IMG/VR virus record: IMGVR_UViG_3300006928_000112
Coordinates: 1 to 21,734 of that record
Reading direction: 5' to 3' (one strand)
Origin: a virus
DNA length: 21,734 nt
Position numbers and translations under genes: made by a program. Positions 13,930 through 21,734 of this stretch are shown here, in pieces. The notes under the pieces are model-generated. The model was not told the origin of the DNA. It ran no database searches and saw only the letters and a program-made list of their open reading frames with translations. Position 1 is the first letter of the stretch. Each line of letters opens with the position of its first letter.

Positions 13930-16900
13930 ATCCTTTTTGAAGGATATTGACAATGTTGTTAAGGTAGTTAAAACACTTGCGCAGTTAGCGCATGGCAACA
14001 TTGCTTTCCTTCAGATGTTACTTAAAGGTTTGTCCAACCCTTTGTTTATTGCTATCCAAATTTTAGCACAGGCAATCGAAGATTACGTCAACTCATTGTT
14101 TGGCACAGGTCTATGGTACATGATCATTGACCCAACCAATGTTGATTTGAAACGTATTGCCAAGCAAGCAGAGGGAGCAAAGTTCAACTATCCTGGTTTG
14201 CTTCTCAATGACATCATGTCTGATAACTTTGAGGATACCTTATCATTTGAGGTTCTTCAGATGGTGCTTGGAGTTGGTCCTGCTCAAATTGATTCGCAAA
14301 AGGTTCGTGATGCTGAATCAGATACAAGACCTGAATATGTTGCAGAACAGCAGTTGAGACCTTATGAACTTGAGTCCATGGAGTTTGTCAAGCAACGTCA
14401 ATCGACGATGCAAAAGCAGATGGGTCCTGAAGAGAAGAAAATATTAAGACTCCGATTCCTGTATAACAGAATTAAAGAGAATACTTTTCTTACTTACTAT
14501 TTTATCACAGTGTATGGTGAGGCAGCAAAGAGTATTGTAAATCAGGTATCACAGTTAGCAGGTCCAAATGCACGCACCATGGCAGATGGAACTGAGGATA
14601 ATGTTATAGGTAGTACGGCAAGGATGGTGAGATTCCTAAGTGATGCTGGTATGGCATACGTAGGTAAAAAGGCATCTGTCCTTGGTTTGGTATCAATGAC
14701 ACCACAAGATGTCCTTGCTGCTATGGCAACTGCTGTTGATGACCCAGGTGACTTCAATCGACCTGGTGCTCCAAACTTTATCCTTCATACATCAAAAGAT
14801 CAAGAGGGCAGAAAAGAAACTCTGCTGAAGAATCCTGAAAAATGGTATTATGCCAAAAACCAACTGTTACAGTTTGAGGCGATTTTATCTAACGCCAAAA
14901 CCTCGACGCAGGTTGATGTCAACCTTGTTAGTAGTTTAGAATCAAAAATATCTGGACTCAAGAGTGACATTACCAACATTGAGAAGGAAACCATTACTTC
15001 CTATGGCAAACTCAACAAGCCAAAAAAGGACTTGTATGGTAGACCAAGGATGATGGGATTCGACAATACACCTGCTTCATCTGACCCTTTCCAAGACAAT
15101 GATGGGGCATTCCCAATGTCTGACTATGAGGGTTCATTGAGCCAAGAGTTGGACTCAGGTTTTACAAAATACAGTGGGATCATTTTTATGATTGGTGCTC
15201 CCAGACTTGATGGCATACCTATTGGCATATTTGAGATGCTGGGTTACATATTTGGAGGAGGTTTCAACTCAGTTTTTGCTGATGCGATATCAAGAGTTAC
15301 AAATGCCTTTAGTGCTCATACGAGACAAAAAACAGTCCAAATTAGAAATGTCTGTATGGTCAAACAGGCCAAACCTCCAAGTGAGGCAAGTCAGTCTGAT
15401 CCAACAGTTCCAAAACAGAAGGTTCAAGAGACTCATTACAGGATTAGGAAGGGCACACTGCTCATAGGTGAGCAAAGTAAAAATACCATGATTGTCCTTG
15501 AGAATCAAAAGACAGAACGTGAGGTCTTGACTGCGATTGACGACAAGGGTAATAAGTATAATCCATACGCAGTCCTAACTGCTGCTGGTCAGAACATGGA
15601 ACGAAGGGTCAATTCAGATACCCAAAGTTCATTCAACCTGCCTGGTACTGGAACATCAACGACTGACTTTACTGCTGCAGATGTCCAACCTGTTTATAGT
15701 GCTCAAAAACTTTTGATTGCACCTTATGATAACTCAGCAGGTAGAGGTCAATATGATCCAGTCAATGGGAAAGCATTCCAAGATGGTGAGTTGGTCTACG
15801 TGGCATATGAAGAGAATGATGGCACCATAGATATTGATAGGTCAGTTGCAGGTCAAAATACGATGTCAGTCGTTTGTGGCAACTTCCAAGCAGAATTTCA
15901 AACTCCAATGGAGTATAACTTCCCACCATCCAAGGCACCTGACTTCAATGGTAAGATAACACTGGCTGAGATGATGCCTGACTTTGCTTATGCATTGAGA
16001 TCCGCAGCACTTGGTTTTGCTAACATGCTGAGAGGTTTTGTAGCAGGTGGAGGTAGTGCTGTCGATGAGATCATGGAGATGTTAGAAAATCTTATCAAGT
16101 ACCTCACTGAGTTAGCTAATGCTATACTTAGATTCTTGGCATGGTTTGAGGCACTAGCGACTTTGAGTGATGCAGGGATATACGCAGTCACATTTACTGC
16201 CAATGGTAAGGATGGACTCAAAAAGAAACTTAAAGAACTTGGGACTGTACCAAGTGCGCCATCAAGAAGTTTAAAGTATACCAGTGCTGTTCTGTTGTTG
16301 GGTGCTGAGGCAGATACCGCCAAGTTCATTAACTTTCTCAATACCAACCAAGCATTTAAGAACTGGGAAGCAGCGAGAGATAAGTTTGCTTCCAAACTTG
16401 AGGAGGCATTGGCAAGGTTTCAAGAGGATGCGGCGAAAGAGTTTGCTGAGGTGATGAGAAGGTCAGGGCACTTTGAGAGCCAGTTCAAAGATGATTATGA
16501 ACGTAACACAGATAGTGATACAAGTGGACAAAAATTCCCATCTGATCTGCCTGGGACATTGGTGACAGGACCCAACTTTGAGGTTGGTGCTGACTCCAAG
16601 TTTGATAATGGTGGGGCAGGATACGCAGCAGAGTTGGCTGCGGAGAACGCAGCATTTGGTGATATGTTGAACCAGATACCAGCCACCGCCAATGCAGGGT
16701 ACTTTGGATTTAGTGGACAAGAGATGCTTGACTCAACTTATGACATCAAGTTCTTTTGGAAGATATCAATTGAGCGATTGACAGCACAAGAGGAATTTTC
16801 ACAAAACATTGTTGGTTACAGACTTTATTGGGCCACCTCATCCCTTGATGCAACTGAGAACTTGCAGTTCAGCAGAGATGTTGAGATATATACTTTTGAC

Positions 16901-18484
16901 GATAATGATTTTACAAAGGGAGTTGATATTGATACTCCACTTGAGATCGAGATACAGGTTGGCCAAGGCACTATACCAACTGGCACAACTCACCTTGTCT
17001 TGGTATCAGTTGCAGGAGTTACAGACAAGTTAGGAAATCAAACAAGATATATTGATGTTGAGTCATTGGAACTTCATGCGATACCTATCAGCACAGGACT
17101 TCCACTAGCACCTGAAGTTATTGTCAATGAAACTGCTTCATCCCTATCACTGGAAGAATTATACATAACCAGACTTGAGTTTGAGATAGAAGACTTAGAT
17201 AACACTGGTGATGATGAACAATCAACTGTCTTGGGTTATAGAATCTTTTTTGCTGATAGCAGTCTCAAGCAGATTGATACCAAACCATTTAAGTCCATTC
17301 CCAAACCTGCAAGTGGAGGCAATGTTACAGTTGTCCTTGAGGACGTGGAGTTGAAGAGTGCAACCTTTGCTGAATGGGATCAGTTGTTGATATTCTCAGA
17401 AAATCAGAATGGTTACTCACCACCCGTATATTTTCCTCTCAACAGAATCACTGCTGCACTCGACAAAGCACAACAAGCAGTATTTACTGATGTTGAAAGC
17501 ACGAGGGGTAATATTGGTGGCAACATTGCTATCACTCCTGGTACTCATACTTCAATCAATGGTATTGATACTACTTACAGAGTTTTCTTTGGAACAAGGA
17601 ATCCAACAACCAATGTCATATCTCAGATTGGCACCCAAGTTGGGACTGATATAAGTTTCAGAGGGATTGATGGGACTGGTAGGTTAAACTCAACTGTTCC
17701 TACGCAAGCAATACCTGATACTGCCACACACTTTATGGTCTTTACATCACTGCAGAAGTTTGCTGTTCCAGGACAAACAGTAATGATGCGTGAATCATTA
17801 AATATAAACATTAATGACCTCGGCGACGTCCCTGCTTTCCAACCCACATCACTGATATTTAATGATACTGACTCTACACTGGGAACAGTAACAGGAACTT
17901 TTACGATTGGACCAGCAGGTGATGAACAGTTGATTGACAACTACATCGTCTACTTTGGTGATAACTCATTCAGACGAGTTGATGCGACAGGCAAATCAGG
18001 GAATGGTCAAGCATTCCTTACCAATGCAACACAGGATGCTAATGGATGTATAATCACTGTTGAGGATGCTAACCATGGAGCAGTTGCAGGTGATTATGTT
18101 CTGTTCAATGCCGTAGGAGGCATGGCAGAGTTAAATGGTAATAAGTATTATATCTCACCAAATGGGACTGAGATAGCATTGTTTACTGATGCCAATATGA
18201 ATAACCCACTTGACTCAAGTGCGTTTACACCATACACGAGTGGAGGTTCCTTTTTCCATGACGTGAATAACATCAATGACGATGATGTTGTTGAGTTAAA
18301 CAGGGCAATAACGGCAGTCCCTGTACCAGATACTGCCGCATATTACATGGTCTTTTCTAAAAATGGATTTGGTGAAAGTCGCCAGTATGCCTATGATGTT
18401 GTGGTTGATCCACAGTATCCGAATGAACCTGGCGAGATCGTAGAAATCGATAAATCGATCGTTAAGGTATTAGAGATCAACTAA
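13874..18484 (+). CDS. Very large virion structural protein with C-terminal Ig/Fn3-like repeats and a nested FCCH-like domain
   Basis: The 1536-aa protein follows AGGAAG with about 9-nt spacing. The N-terminal 350 residues are mostly helical, with hydrophobic helices early (FLQMLLKGLSNPLFIAIQIL, about 48-67). A middle section (about 705-770) is again helical and hydrophobic (LIKYLTELANAILRFLAWFE), followed by AVLLLGAEADTAKFINFL. From about 955 to 1515 there are four Ig/Fn3-like repeats recognised by a GYRLYW / GYRIFF / TYRVFFG / NYIVYFG strand and a late TAxxxMVFS-like strand. They fall at about 955-1070, 1086-1197, 1202-1314 and 1326-1515. The last repeat is interrupted by an FCCH-like insertion at about 1384-1458. 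The architecture suggests a tail- or baseplate-attached anchor carrying a surface-exposed sugar- or protein-binding stalk. Function is inferred, not recognised. Confidence 0.75.
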   Translation: MAENWQSLNLGQGNTKAIKSFLKDIDNVVKVVKTLAQLAHGNIAFLQMLLKGLSNPLFIAIQILAQAIEDYVNSLFGTGLWYMIIDPTNVDLKRIAKQAEGAKFNYPGLLLNDIMSDNFEDTLSFEVLQMVLGVGPAQIDSQKVRDAESDTRPEYVAEQQLRPYELESMEFVKQRQSTMQKQMGPEEKKILRLRFLYNRIKENTFLTYYFITVYGEAAKSIVNQVSQLAGPNARTMADGTEDNVIGSTARMVRFLSDAGMAYVGKKASVLGLVSMTPQDVLAAMATAVDDPGDFNRPGAPNFILHTSKDQEGRKETLLKNPEKWYYAKNQLLQFEAILSNAKTSTQVDVNLVSSLESKISGLKSDITNIEKETITSYGKLNKPKKDLYGRPRMMGFDNTPASSDPFQDNDGAFPMSDYEGSLSQELDSGFTKYSGIIFMIGAPRLDGIPIGIFEMLGYIFGGGFNSVFADAISRVTNAFSAHTRQKTVQIRNVCMVKQAKPPSEASQSDPTVPKQKVQETHYRIRKGTLLIGEQSKNTMIVLENQKTEREVLTAIDDKGNKYNPYAVLTAAGQNMERRVNSDTQSSFNLPGTGTSTTDFTAADVQPVYSAQKLLIAPYDNSAGRGQYDPVNGKAFQDGELVYVAYEENDGTIDIDRSVAGQNTMSVVCGNFQAEFQTPMEYNFPPSKAPDFNGKITLAEMMPDFAYALRSAALGFANMLRGFVAGGGSAVDEIMEMLENLIKYLTELANAILRFLAWFEALATLSDAGIYAVTFTANGKDGLKKKLKELGTVPSAPSRSLKYTSAVLLLGAEADTAKFINFLNTNQAFKNWEAARDKFASKLEEALARFQEDAAKEFAEVMRRSGHFESQFKDDYERNTDSDTSGQKFPSDLPGTLVTGPNFEVGADSKFDNGGAGYAAELAAENAAFGDMLNQIPATANAGYFGFSGQEMLDSTYDIKFFWKISIERLTAQEEFSQNIVGYRLYWATSSLDATENLQFSRDVEIYTFDDNDFTKGVDIDTPLEIEIQVGQGTIPTGTTHLVLVSVAGVTDKLGNQTRYIDVESLELHAIPISTGLPLAPEVIVNETASSLSLEELYITRLEFEIEDLDNTGDDEQSTVLGYRIFFADSSLKQIDTKPFKSIPKPASGGNVTVVLEDVELKSATFAEWDQLLIFSENQNGYSPPVYFPLNRITAALDKAQQAVFTDVESTRGNIGGNIAITPGTHTSINGIDTTYRVFFGTRNPTTNVISQIGTQVGTDISFRGIDGTGRLNSTVPTQAIPDTATHFMVFTSLQKFAVPGQTVMMRESLNININDLGDVPAFQPTSLIFNDTDSTLGTVTGTFTIGPAGDEQLIDNYIVYFGDNSFRRVDATGKSGNGQAFLTNATQDANGCIITVEDANHGAVAGDYVLFNAVGGMAELNGNKYYISPNGTEIALFTDANMNNPLDSSAFTPYTSGGSFFHDVNNINDDDVVELNRAITAVPVPDTAAYYMVFSKNGFGESRQYAYDVVVDPQYPNEPGEIVEIDKSIVKVLEIN

Positions 18485-18487
18485 ATA
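18481..18487 (+). promoter_or_regulatory. Candidate late promoter core CTAAATA overlapping a stop codon upstream of gp25
   Basis: CTAAATA includes the TAA stop of the 1536-aa gene and is followed by AACT then the gp25 ATG. The core ends exactly 4 nt before the start codon, as at gp4. No Shine-Dalgarno is visible before gp25. It is either a late promoter giving an almost leaderless transcript or a chance match in AT-rich sequence. Confidence 0.35.
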
Positions 18488-18491
18488 AACT

Positions 18492-18887
18492 ATGCCTTTA
18501 CAACCACCAAAATCGTTTTCGGATATCGATATGTCCTTGACTGCTAATCCAGTCACTGGGGACATTGCTGAACTCGAAAATGAGAAGGCAGTGGGTCAGA
18601 GCATACGAAACATTCTTGCCACAGGCAAGTATGAGAGAGTATTCAGACCTGACCTTGGAGCAGACTTGAAGTCGCTCCTGTTTGAGCCAATGAATCCTCT
18701 GACTGAACAGAGGATGAGGACTCAGATTGAGCTAGCAATAGCTAATCAGGAACCACGTGTTTCGGTTCAAGAGATTAGAATAACTGCTGATTATGATAGA
18801 AATGCATATGACCTATTTTTGGTATGCATAGTGAAGGACACAACTCAAGAGATTGTGGTAACACAAACATTGCAGAGAGGTAGGTAA
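18492..18887 (+). CDS. gp25: gp25-like baseplate wedge protein
   Basis: The 131-aa protein is nearly the same length as T4 gp25 (132 aa). It shows the family pattern: SFSDIDMSLTANPVTGDIAE at the N-terminus, AVGQSIRNILATGKYERVFR with the GADLKSLLFEP segment (about 32-61), and the invariant EPR in NQEPRVSVQEI (about 89-99). gp25 is part of the wedge core with gp6 and gp53 and contacts the first sheath ring; related proteins occur in type VI secretion and R-type pyocins. It has no obvious ribosome binding site and lies 7 nt after the upstream stop. Its own stop overlaps the gp6 start (TAATG). Confidence 0.92.
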   Translation: MPLQPPKSFSDIDMSLTANPVTGDIAELENEKAVGQSIRNILATGKYERVFRPDLGADLKSLLFEPMNPLTEQRMRTQIELAIANQEPRVSVQEIRITADYDRNAYDLFLVCIVKDTTQEIVVTQTLQRGR

Positions 18888-20764
18888 TGGCGGTCAATAC
18901 GGCACTCCAAGTATCTGAGTTAGACTTTGATGGAATCAAAGGTAACATAATCAATTTCATCAAGTCCAAAAATCAGTTTGCAGACTTTGACTTTGAGGGA
19001 TCAAATCTGAATCTGATGGCCGACATGTTGGCATACAACACGTTTTATAATTCATACTACGTGAACCAACTTGCCAATGAATCATTTTTACAATCTGCAC
19101 AGTTAAGAAATAATGTTGTCTCAAAGGCCAAAGCGATCGGCTATACACCAAGATCTGCCGTAGCACCAATGGCCATAGTCGACCTTTTAATTACTCCAGA
19201 CATTCCTACAGCAGCACCACTTGTTATAGAAGAATATACTGAATTTACTACAAAGGTCAATGAGCAGGAATATTTCTTTGTTACCACAGAAGCCATAACT
19301 GTTAAGCCAAACCGACAAGGTGACTACTTAGCAGAGGGTGTAGAGTTGCGGGAAGGTACTCCGATACGTCACACCTATGTGAATGATGAAACGGATGCTG
19401 ATCAAAAATTCCTAGTCAAGAATCCGAGTGCTGATGTCGGCACCTTGGACGTAGTCATACAATCAAGTCAATCTGACGATACTTCTGTAGTATGGTCCAA
19501 AGCAAATAACGTAACGGAGATCTTCCCTACAACCAACTGTTACTTTTTAGATGAGGTGGATGAAGGCAGGTTTGAGGTCACGTTTGGTAATGGATCACTT
19601 GGCAGGAAAATACAAGACGGCAATGTTATCCTTCTTGATTATATTTCAACTCAGGGGGAAGGGTCAAATAAAGCATTTGACTTTGTTCCCACAGGACGAG
19701 TTGCAGGTCAACTCCAGTGTGAGGTTACAACAGTACAGGCAGCATCAGGTGGTAAAGCGAAGGAGACAATCAGTGAGATTAAGTTTAATGCTCCCAAGTA
19801 TTTTGCTGCTCAGGGCAGACTTGTAACACTGGAGGACTACCTGACGTATACACGTGCGTTGGTAACAAACCTTGACTCCATAGCAGGGTGGGGTGGAGAA
19901 GATAATGATCCCAAAAGGTATGGTGAGGTCTTTATCTCGGTCAAACCAATGAACCGAGCATTTTATTCTAATGTTGAGAAAAAGTCTATTGCAAGGCAAC
20001 TCAAGGAACGTAACCTTGTGACTGTTAGGATAAATGTCATTGACCCAGACTATACATTCATTGAGATGAATATTGATATTTACTATAATCCTGAGTTTAC
20101 ACCTTTACCACAAGAGACCCTTGCTGCGAATATCGCAACATACATCAAAGGTTTCAGCAAAGATACTTTATTATTGTTTGAGAAAAACTTTAGATTTTCA
20201 AATCTTATATCTGAGATTGATAAGATAGACAAATCAATCAGAAACAACTTGACTGCGGTTAGGATGAGAAAGTCCTTTATCCCATCGATTGTCTCTGAGA
20301 ACAACTTGATTCTAAAGACAAACAATACTTTTTACTTACCCAATGATAGTTACATTGGTACCCTGACCTCATCCATGTTTACTCATAACAATGATGCTGG
20401 ATCAGAGGTCGCCAACTGCCAGTTTGAGGATATCCACTTTGAAGGATCAACAACGGGTCGACTGAGAATCATCCAAGTAAACTCCTTGACACAGGTGAAG
20501 ACAGTCGTTCAGTCAAATGCTGGTAGAGTCTACTACAATGAGGGTAAGATTGAGATATTAGGGTTCAACCCTCTTTCATATGATAATGATAAACTGGATA
20601 TATTCATAAGACCTGCCATTAATGATATCACCCCAGTGCGTGACCAAATCCTTGCTATACTTGATGAGGATATAAAAATAACTATGCATGGAGTCGTTGA
20701 CCGAGATGGAAATGACTCAACAAGAAATTTAAGTACGGTCACCTCAGCACAAAATAACGGATGA
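18887..20764 (+). CDS. gp6: gp6-like baseplate wedge protein
   Basis: The 625-aa protein matches T4 gp6 (660 aa) in length and pattern. The N-terminus has LDFDGIKGNIINFIKSKNQF (about 13-32), FEGSNLNLMADMLAYNTFYN, YVNQLANESFLQSAQLRNNV and AKAIGYTPRSAVAP, the classic baseplate J-like/gp6 block. A middle region DEGRFEVTFGNGSLGRKIQD (about 226-245) follows, then YLTYTRALVTNLDSIAGWGG, where the J-like core ends. gp6 forms the ring that holds the baseplate together and triggers sheath contraction. AGAGG lies upstream, and the one-base overlap with gp25 points to coupling. The order 25-6 is conserved across contractile tails. Confidence 0.93.
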   Translation: MAVNTALQVSELDFDGIKGNIINFIKSKNQFADFDFEGSNLNLMADMLAYNTFYNSYYVNQLANESFLQSAQLRNNVVSKAKAIGYTPRSAVAPMAIVDLLITPDIPTAAPLVIEEYTEFTTKVNEQEYFFVTTEAITVKPNRQGDYLAEGVELREGTPIRHTYVNDETDADQKFLVKNPSADVGTLDVVIQSSQSDDTSVVWSKANNVTEIFPTTNCYFLDEVDEGRFEVTFGNGSLGRKIQDGNVILLDYISTQGEGSNKAFDFVPTGRVAGQLQCEVTTVQAASGGKAKETISEIKFNAPKYFAAQGRLVTLEDYLTYTRALVTNLDSIAGWGGEDNDPKRYGEVFISVKPMNRAFYSNVEKKSIARQLKERNLVTVRINVIDPDYTFIEMNIDIYYNPEFTPLPQETLAANIATYIKGFSKDTLLLFEKNFRFSNLISEIDKIDKSIRNNLTAVRMRKSFIPSIVSENNLILKTNNTFYLPNDSYIGTLTSSMFTHNNDAGSEVANCQFEDIHFEGSTTGRLRIIQVNSLTQVKTVVQSNAGRVYYNEGKIEILGFNPLSYDNDKLDIFIRPAINDITPVRDQILAILDEDIKITMHGVVDRDGNDSTRNLSTVTSAQNNG

Positions 20765-20767
20765 TGA

Positions 20768-21734
20768 ATGGCACTGTTACATGATATAAATGTATCAAGT
20801 TTAATTAAAGAACAGTTACCTGAGTTTGTCAAGTCAAACCCATCTCAGAACTTCAAAGAGTTCCTTGAGGCATATTATGAGTGGCTTGAACTCGTACAGG
20901 TAGACTTAGACCGAGATGTATCTGAACTTTTTTACAAGGATCAGATATGTTATGGTGACCGCAGTGGTGCGCAAGCACTTATTGTTTCTATACCTACCAC
21001 AAATCGGATGTATGTCCGATACCTTACCCAGCAAAAGTTTCTACAAGACGAGAGGTTATTCACTGAAGGTCTATCTTGGGATGATCTGGTTGAAGAGCAT
21101 GCCAATAGGTTTGATGAGGATTTTTGGTCCAAGTCTCCAGGCACAGATTATACTGCAGGCATAACGGGTGTTTTTTACAATGCCATCCTTGCTACGAGTT
21201 ATATGCTCAACCTGCAGGACATCGATACAACTGACCTGGATATATTCCAAGAGACTTACCGTGATACACTTCTTGCTGAGTTTCCTGAACTAGAGGAAAA
21301 ACGATTCGTAAATGAACGGCAACTTGCCAAAATGATTCGGTCTTTCAACAACCGTAAGGGTGTTGATAAAACGATCAAGTTTTTATTTAAGTTGGTGTAT
21401 GGTGAAGACATAGATGTTTTCTTCCCAAATATCATGATGCTCAGAACATCAGATGGAAAATGGGATCAGCCAATCGTAACCTTCCTTGGGAACATACCTA
21501 CACATTATACACTGGCTGACTTTGTCGGCATGCGTATCAGGGGTAAGACCTCCAATGTTGAAGCACTTGTCATTAACTCCTATAAAAACCAACTGACGTC
21601 AAAGGAAGTAAACGTCCTTGTGTTGGAAGGTTTACCTGATTGGGTTGATGAGACTTCACCTGGTATTCCAGGCAACCCAACCATCAATGAGTTTATTGTA
21701 GGTGAAGAGATTGAGGTGCTTCCTGCAACCTTTA
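20768..21734 (+). CDS. Baseplate wedge structural protein, gp7-like by position, 3' end outside window
   Basis: The frame is open from ATG 20768 to the window edge (322 codons). The N-terminus has SLIKEQLPEFVKSNPSQNFK and FLEAYYEWLE (about 10-40), later LQDIDTTDLDIFQETYRDTL and KMIRSFNNRKGVDKTIKFLF (about 152-210). This start resembles the protein that follows gp6 in T4-like marine phages, where a short helical bundle precedes repeated beta modules. In T4 the gene after 6 is 7, a very large wedge protein that starts wedge assembly. An insertion-like segment at about 60-125 (GAQALIVSIPTTNRMYVRYL) separates the two helical parts. Two ATGs at 20761 and 20764 lie in a frame that closes at once, so 20768 is the start. 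The gp7 name rests mainly on order. Confidence 0.6.
   Translation, partial: MALLHDINVSSLIKEQLPEFVKSNPSQNFKEFLEAYYEWLELVQVDLDRDVSELFYKDQICYGDRSGAQALIVSIPTTNRMYVRYLTQQKFLQDERLFTEGLSWDDLVEEHANRFDEDFWSKSPGTDYTAGITGVFYNAILATSYMLNLQDIDTTDLDIFQETYRDTLLAEFPELEEKRFVNERQLAKMIRSFNNRKGVDKTIKFLFKLVYGEDIDVFFPNIMMLRTSDGKWDQPIVTFLGNIPTHYTLADFVGMRIRGKTSNVEALVINSYKNQLTSKEVNVLVLEGLPDWVDETSPGIPGNPTINEFIVGEEIEVLPATF

Noticed and set aside
15988-16395. Minus-strand open frame of 135 codons inside the 1536-aa gene
   Set aside because: It is a shadow of a Leu/Ala-rich helical coding stretch on the other strand, with no homology, ribosome binding site or promoter.
20761-20781. Tandem ATGs just before the last gene as its start
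   Set aside because: Both lie in a frame that ends at TGA within eight codons; only ATG 20768 opens the long frame.
1-21734. tRNA genes, CRISPR arrays, insertion sequences, attachment sites, rho-independent terminators
   Set aside because: None could be seen; gaps between genes are too short, and no GC-rich hairpin followed by a T-run was found.

Overview
The window is a late structural (tail/baseplate) module of a T4-like contractile-tailed phage. The evidence is the combination of recognisable T4-family proteins: gp26, gp4, gp48, gp53, gp27-like, gp5, gp25 and gp6, together with very tight packing (1-4 nt stop/start overlaps) and TAAATA late-promoter-like elements in the few gaps. Several proteins resemble those of marine T4-like phages (cyanophage/pelagiphage type) more than coliphage T4: a gp5 without a lysozyme domain, giant repeat-bearing structural proteins, and a long protein following gp6. 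The sequence is moderately AT-rich (judged by eye, not counted). Nothing in the window identifies the host: there are no photosynthesis genes, tRNAs, integrase or attachment site.

Layout. A leftward operon (4498 to 1) encodes gp4 head-completion nuclease, a probable gp2 DNA-end protector, a tail-tube-fold protein (gp54 or tube-like), gp26 and, at the window edge, a probable tape measure protein. Between gp26 and the tape measure gene, a second reading frame without a good start codon continues gp26 through a canonical -1 slippery heptamer. This is the arrangement of tail-assembly chaperone genes of lambda-type phages. A 51-bp divergent region (4499-4549) carries two opposed CTAAATA elements. 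The rightward operon (4550 to the end) encodes gp48, gp53, the gp27-like hub, gp5 spike, a small three-repeat protein, a free-standing HNH homing endonuclease, a 1050-aa unknown structural protein, a small coiled-coil protein overlapping both neighbours, a 1536-aa structural protein with a C-terminal Ig/Fn3-like array, gp25, gp6 and the first 322 codons of a gp7-like baseplate protein.

How the parts fit. gp27/gp5 and the small protein after gp5 should form the central hub and spike. gp53, gp25, gp6 and the last gene should form the wedges. gp48 and the tube-fold protein should cap the baseplate and start the tube. gp26 with its frameshifted extension, next to the tape measure gene, probably acts in tail or hub assembly. 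gp2 and gp4 complete the filled head. The HNH gene looks like a passenger. No stretch longer than 300 bases lacks a gene, and no tRNA, CRISPR, IS element or convincing terminator was found.
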